64,000 nucleotides of DNA, taken from Echinometra lucunter (Eukaryota > Echinodermata > Echinoidea > Camarodonta > Echinometridae). The first letter of the stretch is position 1, and the number at the start of each line of letters is the position of its first letter. Positions 22,001 to 31,945 of this stretch are shown here, in pieces. The translations under genes were made by a program, and so were the position numbers. The DNA lies in the NCBI GenBank assembly GCA_029962745.1, contig CM057171.1:714014-778013 (forward strand). Reading direction: 5' to 3'. The notes under the pieces were generated by a model that was given only the letters and a program-made list of their open reading frames with translations, did not search any database and was not told where the DNA came from.

Positions 22001-22307
22001 TCAGCAACCGATACAGTCACTACTCTGATGTCCACATCTCTTTTGATATCAGGTTCTGCTGGGCAGATACACTTACAACGTACATTGTCAAACTGGCCCT
22101 GTGTTATAATGATAACAAGAACTTATTCAATATGGCATCGCAAAATGAATCTGCATACGCCACTGTACTAACATCAAAACAAATATATGGGACACAACCT
22201 ACATGACCTATTCGTTCTTCAAAGTATGTTCTTACCTCACATGTTACAGCAAAGAAAAGCACGACAACAAATCCAATGGCAATAATGTTCGACATCCCTG
22301 TCATCAT
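16838..22307 (-). CDS. TMEM9: TMEM9-family single-pass lysosomal/endosomal membrane protein (five exons, complete)
   Basis: Joining 22236-22307, 21995-22098, 20350-20437, 18856-18990 and 16838-16963 gives 525 bases, 174 residues plus stop; all junctions are GT-AG and intron phases are 0, 2, 0, 0. Residues 1-22 are a signal peptide. The lumenal part has RCKCICP at 31-37, CSC at 59-61 and CLRCECKYE at 72-80, plus one N-glycosylation sequon (NES, 68-70). The membrane helix is at 89-111. The cytosolic tail ends with RWRSQVQQQRENIFDRH and ILS, the family's C-terminal block. Vertebrate TMEM9 is about 183 residues, so length and order agree. TMEM9 proteins are type I late-endosome/lysosome proteins linked to v-ATPase regulation and, in mammals, to endolysosomal CLC exchangers. 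I cannot tell whether this is orthologous to TMEM9 or TMEM9B. An in-frame TAA upstream of the ATG fixes the start. Confidence 0.93.
17387..17794 (-). mobile_element. piggyBac-type MITE (copy 2) in TMEM9 intron 4
   Basis: 408 bp, flanked by TTAA at 17383-17386 and 17795-17798. Ends CCCATTCGTGACAGAGG and CCTGTCACGAATGGG. Orientation is opposite to copies 1 and 3. Confidence 0.9.
17947..18433. mobile_element. TTAA-flanked TIR element, AGGCATTGG family, in TMEM9 intron 4
   Basis: Left end AGGCATTGGCTAAC, right end GTTAACCAATGCCT, with TTAA on both outer sides. 487 bp, no coding frame. A short segment GCTTCAACCA-x-TTTATACAAGC occurs on both sides of it (17902 and 18453), so the target region was also locally duplicated. 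Confidence 0.75.
18542..18672. mobile_element. Fold-back MITE, GGGGCCTGTAATACAAAGC family
   Basis: GGGGCCTGTAATACAAAGCTT is mirrored by AAGCTTTGTGTTACGGGGTCC; the interior is ATTGATT-rich and also partly self-complementary. It lies in TMEM9 intron 4. Confidence 0.65.
18856..18990 (-). CDS. TMEM9: TMEM9 exon 4: transmembrane helix
   Basis: Acceptor TTTGTTTATGGCAG. Encodes VVIFLIIVVIICLFIYLIVL then FFMDPEWFRSK and on to TLTPQP. The helix followed by a DP-x-x-R motif matches the family. Donor GTAAGTAG, phase 0. Confidence 0.92.
19023..19096 (+). repeat. TA/TG microsatellite
   Basis: A TATG stretch, then about 15 TA units, then about 11 TG units, in TMEM9 intron 3. Confidence 0.95.
19095..19240 (-). 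mobile_element. Probable Penelope-like element terminal fragment
   Basis: On the minus strand CCTGAAGAAGGCCGGAAAGG then CCGAAAGCTTGATC then AATAAAGTTGAAG matches the pattern often seen in Penelope-like element termini, where CTGANGA and GAAA boxes flank a short GGCC/GGCC helix, as in the hammerhead-ribozyme core. No coding part is present. This is pattern recognition only. Confidence 0.35.
19392..19800 (+). mobile_element. piggyBac-type MITE (copy 3) in TMEM9 intron 3
   Basis: 409 bp with TTAA at 19388-19391 and 19801-19804, ends CCCATTCGTTACAGG and CTGTCACGAATGGG. Same orientation as copy 1. Confidence 0.9.
19889..20330. mobile_element. Fold-back element, GGGCAATTC-GTTACGGACATTACA family
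   Basis: The left arm has GTTACGGACATTACA and GATAAAACCACTTTATT; the right arm has AAAGTGGTTTTATCTTTA and TGTAATGTCCGTAA. A second nested palindrome (TGTGGTAGTTACGGCATGTT against AACATGCCAGAACTACCACA) lies in the middle. It occupies intron 3 of TMEM9 up to 19 bases from exon 3. Confidence 0.7.
20350..20437 (-). CDS. TMEM9: TMEM9 exon 3: second cysteine cluster
   Basis: Acceptor TTCTTTTCTACAG. Completes Cys59 and encodes SCELVMGRNESDCLRCECKY then ESRNIKTIE, with an NES glycosylation sequon. Donor GTAGGCC, phase 0. A palindromic element ends only 19 bases from this exon (20330). Confidence 0.92.
21234..21382. mobile_element. Fold-back MITE (copy 4) in TMEM9 intron 2
   Basis: GGCACCGTTTCACG is mirrored by CTTTCATGAAACGGTGCC, with inner arms GACAAGTTGTCATTCTCTG and CAGAGAATGACAACTTTC. 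The core resembles copies 1-3. Confidence 0.75.
21995..22098 (-). CDS. TMEM9: TMEM9 exon 2: first cysteine cluster
   Basis: Acceptor ATTATAACACAG. Encodes GQFDNVRCKCICPAEPD and on to SVAEE, ending with two bases of a Cys codon (phase 2), donor GTAAGTTA. The RCKCICP motif is the family hallmark. Confidence 0.92.
22236..22307 (-). CDS. TMEM9: TMEM9 exon 1: start and signal peptide
   Basis: Begins with two consecutive ATG codons and encodes 24 residues with the hydrophobic core IIAIGFVVVLFFAV before TCE. Donor GTAAGAAC, phase 0. A stop lies nine codons upstream in frame. Confidence 0.9.
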
Positions 22308-22332
22308 ATTTGTAATGTAGCGTGATTTTGTT

Positions 22333-22823
22333 GATTATAAAAACACTTATCGAAATTTCTCTCATGCACTGAAGACTTGATCATATCCTGTAGCAATTTG
22401 GCAATCAGCGGCTAGGCTCAGCGCAAGTGATTGCGCAATTGCTAGCCATCGAGGTCCGTACAAAATTTTCAAAAAGCAATTTACCAAACCGACAGGGATT
22501 ATAAAAACACTTATCGAAATTTCTCTCATGCACTGAAGACTTGATGATATACTGCAGCAATTTGACAGTCAGCGGCTAGGCTCAGCGCAAGTGATTGCGC
22601 AATTGCTAGCCATCGAGGTCCGTACAAAATTTTCAAAAAGCAATTTACCAAACCGACTGGGATTATAAAAACACCTATCGAAATTTCTCTCATGCACTGA
22701 AGCCTTGGTCATATCCTGCAGCAATTTGGCAATCAGCGGCTAGGCTCAGCGCAAGTGATTGCGCAATCGCTAGCCATCGAGGTCCGTACAAACTTTTCAA
22801 AAAGCAATTTACCAAACCGACTG
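22333..22823. repeat. Three 164-bp tandem repeats directly upstream of TMEM9
   Basis: Units start at 22333, 22497 and 22661 (periods 164, 164, 163), each beginning GATTATAAAAACAC on the plus strand. The nearest unit ends 25 bases from the TMEM9 ATG, so the array covers the promoter and/or 5' UTR. Each unit contains the perfect palindrome ATTGCGCAAT within a larger inverted repeat (22410-22447, 22574-22611, 22738-22775). Confidence 0.95.
22430..22767. promoter_or_regulatory. Three ATTGCGCAAT palindromes, candidate C/EBP-type sites
   Basis: ATTGCGCAAT is at 22430-22439, 22594-22603 and 22758-22767, once per 164-bp unit. ATTGCGCAAT is the established optimal half-site pair for C/EBP bZIP dimers. 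Their position 120-460 bases upstream of the TMEM9 ATG suggests a regulatory role; this is inference. Confidence 0.4.
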
Positions 22824-23372
22824 GGATATAATAGCTCTGTGTCACACACGTCCCTATGGTCCTTGTCACACATGTCAGAGGCATTCCAAAGAAAGATAAG
22901 GCACTTCATGCAAAACAGTGTAACGACTTTTGCATCAAGAAAATCTGTACAGCAGCATTAAACAGGAGCTCTCAGGTATATAGGCGTATACACAAGAAAA
23001 GTACCCTCAGGGCTTCGTCTGTTACCTGGGAACTTAAAGGGTGACTAAATTTAAAATGCATGTTGACTTCTGTTGATCTGTAATAATGTATACATCACGT
23101 ATCTTTTGACTTTTTGATGTACATTTGTGTCATTTATTGTATATTTTTTTTTCATATCATTTTTGTTCTACCTGCTAAGCTCCCCCCCCCCCACAAAAAA
23201 AATCTCCTATAAGCAAACTGACTTCTGACGTCATCAGTCAATGATCAGTCAGCAAGATATGAACATGAACAACAGACATTGGCAGGTTTTTTCCCATCAA
23301 TTGACCACCTGTTAACAATAGTATTTCATGTTTTTATACAGTGCCAACTCACAGAATTCGTTTGTATTTTAG
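22824..23372. other. Region upstream of TMEM9, no gene recognised
   Basis: Non-coding, with a poly-C run near 23190. It would hold the distal TMEM9 promoter, but I see no clear motif. Confidence 0.4.
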
Positions 23373-23943
23373 AGGAGAATGCAACCCAAGCATCAGTGTG
23401 CTCTTAGTGAATAAAGATGACCAAGAAGAGTAAACAGTGAAAGTTTGAGCAAAATCGGACAATCAGTTCAAGAGTTATGAATTTTGAAAGTTTCAGTAAA
23501 TCCCTATTATTGAGTTGGCAACTTTGCCAGCATCTGTGATGTCATTGTGGACAACTCTCAATTCATTTTGTACATAATTTTTTAAAAAAAAATGATTTAT
23601 ATGAAATTTCAGGCCAGGAATCAACATTATTCTTCCTAATATGCTTGCAGAATTGATATAGCCATGCCATACTCAAACAATAAATCAAGAGAATTTTTAT
23701 TTCTCTTGAAAATAAAGAAAATGTTGAATTCTGTGTACAAAATGAATGGAGAGTTGTCCACGATGACATCACAGATGCTGGCAAAGTTGCCAATTTAAGG
23801 ATCCTATGATAAGGATTAACGTAAACTTTCAAAGTTCATAACTCTTGAACAGATTGTCCGATTTTGCTCAAATTTTCACTGTTTACTCTTCTTGTTCTTC
23901 TTCATTCACTGGAAGCACACTGATGTCAAGGTTGCATTCTCCT
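23373..23943. mobile_element. Palindromic TIR element, AGGAGAATGCAACC family, intact copy
   Basis: Begins AGGAGAATGCAACC and ends GGTTGCATTCTCCT; the arms pair for roughly 200 bases each (GTTGGCAACTTTGCCAGCAT against ATGCTGGCAAAGTTGCCAAT). The right flank is TTAA, the left TTAG. A second copy at 37425-44591 is split by a large insertion. Confidence 0.8.
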
Positions 23944-24030
23944 TTAAGCAGTTGCTATTTCAGAAATACCAAGCAACACCATGAAAAGAAGTGTTGTTGT
24001 GGGTTATCATGATGAAAACTTGCAATGTTA

Positions 24031-24530
24031 NNNNNNNNNNNNNNNNNNNNNNNNNNNNNNNNNNNNNNNNNNNNNNNNNNNNNNNNNNNNNNNNNNNNNN
24101 NNNNNNNNNNNNNNNNNNNNNNNNNNNNNNNNNNNNNNNNNNNNNNNNNNNNNNNNNNNNNNNNNNNNNNNNNNNNNNNNNNNNNNNNNNNNNNNNNNNN
24201 NNNNNNNNNNNNNNNNNNNNNNNNNNNNNNNNNNNNNNNNNNNNNNNNNNNNNNNNNNNNNNNNNNNNNNNNNNNNNNNNNNNNNNNNNNNNNNNNNNNN
24301 NNNNNNNNNNNNNNNNNNNNNNNNNNNNNNNNNNNNNNNNNNNNNNNNNNNNNNNNNNNNNNNNNNNNNNNNNNNNNNNNNNNNNNNNNNNNNNNNNNNN
24401 NNNNNNNNNNNNNNNNNNNNNNNNNNNNNNNNNNNNNNNNNNNNNNNNNNNNNNNNNNNNNNNNNNNNNNNNNNNNNNNNNNNNNNNNNNNNNNNNNNNN
24501 NNNNNNNNNNNNNNNNNNNNNNNNNNNNNN
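24031..24530. other. Assembly gap (500 N)
   Basis: Exactly 500 Ns, a conventional scaffold-gap size, so the true distance is unknown. Open frames spanning it are meaningless. Confidence 1.
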
Positions 24531-24713
24531 AATGTTCTCAGGCCCGAAGTCTCAGTTGGGTTTTGTACCTTGGGTCTAGTGTTAATTCTTCACTAAGGAT
24601 AAATTACCAGCATTGGTTTTGCATACCTTGTGATGAGAAGTACTGCACATGTACAGGTTATTACTGAAATGTTTTACATGGAAAAGATCAGTGAAATGAA
24701 ATGTTGCACCCAC

Positions 24714-24965
24714 CAGTTCGTTGCATCACACTGGAGGTAATATCAGGCCCGCTACTTCTTTGTGAGGTGAGGGTGATTGAGTACAACCTCCCTGGAGTGA
24801 GCTGAGTAAAGTCCACTCTTCTGTTCATAGTGTTCTCAACACGCTGTCCTTCTGATGGGGTGATGGTGACAGAATACCCAACGACATTGGGTACCGCTCC
24901 CCAGCTGATTGTGATGGAGTTGGTCGTGAACGACTGAACAGTCACCTCACCAGGATCAGGTGTAT
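24714..24965 (-). CDS. FN3 exon, copy A counterpart of 48048-48299
   Basis: 252 bases, phase 1-1. Encodes TPDPGEVTVQSF then ITISWGAVPNVVGYSVTITP and FTQLTPGRLYSITL, ending VMQRT. Acceptor TTTTTTCTTTAG, donor GTGGGTGC. Six residues differ from the copy B exon. It is the last recognisable exon of the FN3 gene before the gap at 24530. Confidence 0.9.
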
Positions 24966-27895
24966 CTAAAGAAAAAATACAAAAATAAAAGCGAACAAAT
25001 CAAATCCCATTCAAAGAGCATTTACATATTATAGTTCAAACTCATCAGGCTTGCTATCATAAAGTAGAGCCCAATTTGACTAAAGCATCGAGCAGGAGTC
25101 CTGCTCAGCATATTTTTTTCCACCAAATCCCTTCTGATTCTCTGCCACTATGAAGACAAAACTACAGGGATCGGGAAAGGCAAATGTAAATACCGAGGCA
25201 CGGAGAAGTCAATAAAAACCGATGGACATGCCCTTTGATAAGCTTCCTAGCTGGTAGGCCTATCTATCGGCATAAGTTATAAGTCTGGATATTACAGTGC
25301 CTTGATAATTAAGATGCTGCAAAATAATTTTGGGGTTCTTCCTTGCCATTGTCATTTTCATCAATTAACCCGTTGAAGCCGGTAAAGCTAAACCCGCTTC
25401 CCGCGCTGTGGACGGTAAAAGTTCAGGCCGAGCTCAACGGAGCGTGGTTGTCAAGAAGGGGCGCGGCCTACTGCGTTCATAGCCAATCAGTGCTTTGTTC
25501 ACGGTTGCCGTCGGTTTATTGAATATGCATGATACGGCCACTCGAAAAGAGAGTAAAAGGACATGAATTATTCATATTCTGGGTTGCTCATTGGCTTATC
25601 ACCGGCGGAGCTAATGAATTATTAATGAGATTCTGGTGTTTCGAACCAAACTCCGCACGCTTTCTCTCTGTCTCTCTCTTGATGAAGAATGAAAAGCGGG
25701 GACGGAAATTAAAAGAAAAAAAAGGAGGAGAGTATAAGTCAATTTTATCCTCCCCTTTATTTTTCATTCTTTCTTGAAACTAATTTGTTTTTCATTTCAA
25801 TTTTTTGCACTTTTTCTTCTTCGAATCATTTCTTACGTGCTATGTCTACCAATGTCGATTTTTCGTAGTATTTTAAAATTCCTTTTCAGATGCTATAGCA
25901 ATCATGATTTTGGGCTATCATATTTTGTTATTTATAATTCTAACGATTTTATTTTCTATTCACTTTTTGTGTACTTGAATAAAAAATGAAATATTCAATC
26001 TCGCTTACTTAAATCACAAGATGGATCATCTTTATTTAGTATTCAATTCTAGTGTTATCCTTACTATTTTTTTTTCAAACACGGTTTCATTATTAGAATT
26101 ATTGTCATTTATATCATGATGGATTACTCTTAGTTTTAAGAATTAGTTCTGTAATTATCTTACCAAATTACACACCCCACGCATGTCCAATTCCTTGTGC
26201 ATTTCCCCAGTTGTCGTCATTCAAGTTGTTCACTTTTCTTGATGTATGATATTGATGATTATTACCAGATTTTTATTCATTTTTTAATGAAAGCTTTTGC
26301 CGTCGCATCACTTTCACAGGTCATGTGATTCTTTATTATGTACGTCTTTTCGAAAATAACTGTATTATTGATTTTTTAATAGCTTTATAGTGAGATCTTC
26401 CTCACTCTTTGCTGTTTTTACTCACAGAGATCGGATTCGAAGAAAAAATAATTTAGAGAATAAGAACCGTAAATCAGCTTCTCGCTTCTTGAATTCTAAA
26501 ATCTGAACGCCACAGAAAATGGTTCAATAAACAATTCCGCTGTAATAAGGTCATACGCTGGCGGATAACTTGAGAAAGATCTTTGCCCTACGATTATGTT
26601 ACACTCATCTGTGTTTTTAAAAACCATTCTCCAATAACAGCAAGAACAGATGAGTACCATTTATCACGGTGGTTTTGCATGTAGGTCTTTCGCTTATCTA
26701 AATTATCGTGGCGGCCATAGGGATTTAAAAAAAAATAATTATACTTATTTTTGCCAAAGAATCCCCGACAAAAAAATAATAATAAGTTGTAGCCCTAGAT
26801 CAATCTCCAGCATCATTATTAATATTTTTATTATGATTATTGTCATTGTTGTTATCATCGTCATCATCATCATGCATTATTCGGTAATTCATCAAAACTA
26901 TTACAAGAGAATATAGAAGAAAAATATAAATTTTGAAAAATATATCAATACAAAGAGGGTGTTATACTCTTACAAGTTCAGGCTACCTGGGAATTAAATC
27001 GATGCTCGTTTCGTAGACCCGCTTGCTGAGTTATATACGGCCATCACAGTGATATCTCGGGGACCACTGTCATCATGGTCATTACAAGGTGTGTATTTCA
27101 AAATGGACCATAAATAAAAATAGTATACTTCGAACTGAGACCACCGCAAACAAGTACATATTTTTTTTAAATCTCATATCTATCCAACCTGAATCTGCAG
27201 GGGGTTATGTCAACAGGATGAAAAAGGTGCCCTTTTTTTACTTGTCTCTATATTCGTTTTTTGAAATATAGCTTTACAAATCGCCAGTCAATTAGAAACA
27301 ACTCTTATAACATTTGTATTTCCCGTAAGTAAGGTCCGCCTTGTAAAGCCACTGCAGTATCCTCACAATTTTTATGGAATATTGGTATCCAGTAAGTGGG
27401 GCCAATGTCATTGAAAGGTGGAAACCATGATGCTTGTACATGGGGTTTCAAATAATACAATAAACCTGTAATCATCAATCGATCTCAGAATACCCATAAC
27501 AAGTATTTTTTTTTCGTGTTTTTCTATACCTAAGCAATGCATCAAATATTTAGTTTTCATTTTAGGGGTGAAATAGACAGTGGCCTTTTTTCTTGTTATT
27601 GGCGTTTTGATACACCCTTTTCTCTTTACGCGCGTACATCGAACGACTGTGAAAAACAACCCTTTTACGTGCTTTTGGGCATGGTGTCGTCCTTCCAGTG
27701 GAAGTGCCTCCCCCTCCCCCCGGTAAAATGCCTTTATTGCACGAAATCTTTAATGACAGGGATTATCCGAACGGTTTCTTTTGTTCTCATCTCCGATGAA
27801 AAGACAAGAAATGCTTTCATGCTTTTGAAATTTTAGAACCCAAGCTGCGCTCAGGTCATCACTTATATTGTGTGGCGGCTTGCAAAATGGTGAAT

Positions 27896-28135
27896 AAAGT
27901 TTGAGAAAACACGCTTTTTTCATAACCTTACTCCCGGATTTTATTCAGAATTAGGCGGATGATATATACATGCATGATACTGATAAAACTTATGAACGTG
28001 TAAGAAGAAAGTAAAAGAAAGAAAGCGAAATGAAGTTTGAGAAAACACGCTATTTATTACCTTACACGCTAGTCATTACCTTACTCCGAGATTTTATTGA
28101 GAATTAGGCGGAGGATGGACGCATGATACTGACAA
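27896..28135 (+). repeat. Direct duplication inside the 6.43-kb insertion
   Basis: AGTTTGAGAAAACACGCT followed by ACCTTACTCC and GAATTAGGCGGA occurs twice, about 135 bp apart, with small indels. Confidence 0.8.
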
Positions 28136-30764
28136 TGAAAAATAATGTCTGTATGTCTTGTATTATCTATGTTATATGTCTATTTTACAACTTTGTACTT
28201 ATTATGAATGCAGAAGAAAATAAATAAACAAACAAATTTTCATTCAATGTCTACTGAGAAGAAACATTGAACCCCCCCCCCCTCCCCGGCAAAGGGTCAT
28301 CAGCTCTAAACGTTGTGTCTACCTTTTCGACGAAATATTATTTGGGGCACATTTGGCACATTTTTTATTATTGGGTCAGTTCGAAAAAAAATCATTTGGG
28401 ACCCAGCACCCGACCTGCCATCTGGTTCCGCTGGTATACAGCTTGTATTATAATTCATTATTGTTGGGAGGATCATTTCTTTGAGCTCTACTTCAGATTT
28501 TTATTCTAAATGAAACCTCATTTTATGTTTATATATTTTCAACTACGGGTGAGATATAAATACACATATTATATATATCTGTATATATATATATATTATT
28601 GGTAGCTAAAATTAATCTCAAAACAATGGTGATCATTTACAATTCTCTTTTCTTATGTATAATTATACCAAGTAGGCATCTCGTGGGACTTAGGCCTATA
28701 GTCTGCTTGAAAAGCTTGAATCAGCCATTGCATACCCAGTAAAAGCTACACTTCTTTATAGTTAGATTACATGCCCTTGCTTGATGGCTTTCCAGAAAGC
28801 CAAGGCCTATTTACGTGCACACTATTCATAATAGTTTGCTTTGAAAGAGTGGATCGGAGAGTGTATTCAAGATTAATGATTTAGGGGGCAGACAATCCCT
28901 CGTAAGCTTCGCCAACCTCTAAAACTTCACATCCTGCTCATTGTAAAAAAGTTGAGAAGGTGCGTGAGATGAGCGCTGTCGGGATTGTTACCTGGAATGT
29001 TTACATAAGCGAGAACAAAAGTCGGATTACTCCGTCTGTAGAGGCTTTTATTTATAGATTTTGCCTTTTATTTCTAGCAAAATAGTGTATCCATGACCTT
29101 GCAAGAACTTGGAAATAACACACTGATTTGAAACACAATGAGTTAAGAAAAAAGGGAATGATTGATATGATTGATACATATAGATATTCATCACCAGGGG
29201 CATGTATTTTGGAGGGGGTGGAGGAGGGAAGAACTAAGATTATCAGTAAAATGATAAGGGAATTATACATTATACAGTTATATTACCAAGATCTCTCTTT
29301 TTTTGTCCTCTGAATACACTCTCTTTATCCCCAACCCCTTCATTTCCTTTCAGCTAAATTACACTCCGTTGAATTGAAGTTTAATTCATAAAGAGAACTT
29401 CGAACTTCACACCATAACATCATTCTGTTATTATCATTATCATTATCATCATTCTTATTTTTTATTAGTTCGTTTTTTCTCCACACTCAAACTATGCAGT
29501 AAAATAAACATGCATAAATTAGGGAAATATGACCAAGACTTTTAAAAAAAAATCTTTTACACTCTTCCTTCTCATTTTTCCCTTTTCTTCCGCTTTTCTT
29601 CCATTTTTCTTCATTTCCTCCCTCTTATTCCCTTTTCTTCACTGCCTTGGGGGAAAAACCCAAAGGGGTGGTCGCTCGCCTCCCTGTAGCGTTGCCTCTG
29701 CTATAAAGTGGCAATTGATCCAAGTTGCATAAAATATGCTAATAAACTATGAAAATTTAAAAATGTGTGCAAAACCCATAAACGTACGAGTCGACGGGGG
29801 GAGGGGGGGGGGGCTTGAGGTGTGCATCCCCTCCCCGACACCTTTGTCAAGCACTAATACTCGGGCAAGCTCTGTTTGTTTTGGTTTGTTATTTCAATTT
29901 TTTTACGTCATTGTTTTTTTTTTGCTTTTTTTTGGGGGGGGGGGCACGGCACATGATAATCAGCAAAAGCCCTCCACGCCTCCTAAATAAAATTTAGCCT
30001 GTGTGTAATTGTGCACAAGCCTACTCCAACTGGTCAGTTCTTGGTATGAGAGCATGGATCACTCTTCGAGTCGAGTTCTACATTGGAAATAATTAGTTCA
30101 TGAAACGCTTTTCTACCTCCAAATCGCTGTCATTTGAATACAAATTAAAACATTACAGTCGAGGAAAGGGATATTTCCTATCTCTCTCTCTCTCTCTCTC
30201 TCTTCACATTTCTTTGTCCTTTTTTCTCTTCTTTCTTGTCTTTCCCCATTTTTTCTCCTTATTTTTCTCTTTTATCTTCTCTTTACTTTTTCTTTTTCTT
30301 CTTGTTTTTCCTCCTTTTTTTCTGTTCTGTTCTCTTTTATTTTTTTCTTTGCTTTTCTTTTTTCCTATCCCCCTTCTCTCTCTCTCTCTCTCTGGAAAGA
30401 AAACGTTAAAAGGGGATGTGGATTCTCATGAAAACAGTGGAAAAACCCAAGGTTGCAAGATTTATTCGGGAAATAGTAAATTTGCTAGGATTGTCTCAAG
30501 ACTAAACTTTCAATCAGGGTCTGTTACTGGACAAAGTGAAAGTGCGGCACAAAGTGTATTTTGATATGAGGGAGTAGGGTCGGCGGAACCTCCCACCGCC
30601 AGATAATTTGGAGAAAATCGTTCCCCAGTTTTTTTTTTTTTTTTTTTTTTTTTGCTTGTCTAAAAATTTTCGTACTGGCCACCCCCAACTAAAAAAAAAA
30701 AAAAAAAAAAAAACGTTCTACCGTTCTCTCTTTCTTTTTTCTTTCACATCCCCTCTCACTCCCC

Positions 30765-31120
30765 ATGGCCATCCCTCTATGTATCGCTTTTCATTCTTTT
30801 CAACCCCTTTTTTTCTTTTCAACCCCCCTCTATGTATCGCTTTTCATTCTTTTCAACCCAACTTTTTTCTTCTTGTACTCTTTTTGTTTCCTCTTTCTTT
30901 TTCTTTCATATCCACTCTCTCTCTCTCCCCCATGCCCATCCCTCTAAGTATCGCTTTTCATTCTTTACAACCCCTATTTTTCTTCTTGTACTCTTTCTGT
31001 TTCCTCTTTGTTTTTCTGTCACATCCACTCTCTTCCCCCCCCCCCCATGCCTATCCCTCTATGTATCGCTTTTCCTTCTTCACAACCCCCCTTTTTTCTT
31101 CTTGTACTCTTTTTGTTTCA
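30765..31120 (+). repeat. Pyrimidine-rich minisatellite, about 125-bp period
   Basis: The phrase ATCCCTCTATGTATCGCTTT, then TTCTTGTACTCTTT and ATCCACTCTC, recurs three to four times. The frames through it encode Phe/Ser-rich low-complexity peptides and are not genes. Confidence 0.85.
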
Positions 31121-31718
31121 AGACCAAAAGTTCAAAGTTCAAATTCTACTTCCTCAAATTTGCTCTGTCGTCAGCTCAAACTCAAGTCGTCAGCAAAGTC
31201 AAATTATAGATAATTATAGATAATTATAGATAATTATAACACAAAAACAATCCAGCTGAATCTAAAATTCAATATAAATTATGTAAACTAAAATGTATGG
31301 TGGCAATGGAGAGTCAGCGTTCGCATATCAGTGAGGTACAGAAATAAAGCCATAATAAAGCCCGGCACGCGAGGTGGTCGATCGATCTAATTTGCATAGA
31401 ATATGCAAATACGAAAGAGCGAGCGTGAGATCGAGGGTAGCGTAATTCATATGGAAATTAGAAAGAGCGTGCCTATTCTGATTGGTCGGTTCTCGGCGGA
31501 GATCATGAACGTTGCTATGCGTAATCTTCGACTCGAGTTCGATTGGAAATGTGGTTTATAAACTGTGTTTTCTACCCCAAATCGTTAATTTTTCACATTA
31601 AAACAAAGCAAACCACTTCGTAAAATCTTTGATCAATCGAATCATCAAGGATTTATGTTCATCCATGAAGTAATGAGTTAGGTAGAAGGTATGAAAGTGG
31701 GCTCGTCTCTCCGATTTT

Positions 31719-31787
31719 CTCAGCCCGCATATATGCGGGCTCAGTCCACGAGTGGAGAAAACTCAGCCCGCATATATGCGGGCTCAG
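31719..31787. repeat. Two 20-bp perfect palindromes at the transposon end
   Basis: AGCCCGCATATATGCGGGCT occurs twice, each flanked by CTC and CAGTCC, the second ending 11 bases from the transposon terminus. They could be subterminal transposase-binding repeats. Confidence 0.85.
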
Positions 31788-31945
31788 TCCGGAACGGGTT
31801 AACCAGGTCACTTTCCTTATTGACCAAACTATAATGTTTAATGCATTTTTGAGGTCTGATAAAGACCAATACTATAGTGGGCAGAAAAGGTCAAACTGAA
31901 AAAATGCATGAAAAACTCATAAGCAAACCTGCTGAGGCAAACTAG

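Larger units (their letters stand above)
25369..31798. mobile_element. 6.43-kb TTAA-flanked insertion with CCCGTT ends (piggyBac-like, no transposase)
   Basis: Left junction TTAA-CCCGTTGAAGCCGG, right junction TCCGGAACGGG-TTAA. The homologous position in copy B (about 48699) has a single TTAA inside continuous sequence, an empty site. TTAA duplication and CCC/GGG termini fit piggyBac-type transposition. No transposase-like frame is found in it; open frames are low complexity (CT- and T-rich around 30180-31120). It contains a 135-bp duplication (27899, 28033), a ~125-bp pyrimidine minisatellite (30765-31120) and two 20-bp palindromes near the right end. It lies in an FN3-gene intron. Confidence 0.85.

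Noticed and set aside
24031..24530. Frames across 24031-24530 and 36528-37027
   Set aside because: They run through N gaps and have no content.
30100..31213. Phe/Leu/Ser-rich frames resembling membrane proteins
   Set aside because: Pyrimidine-rich low-complexity and minisatellite DNA; no start context, splice structure or domain.
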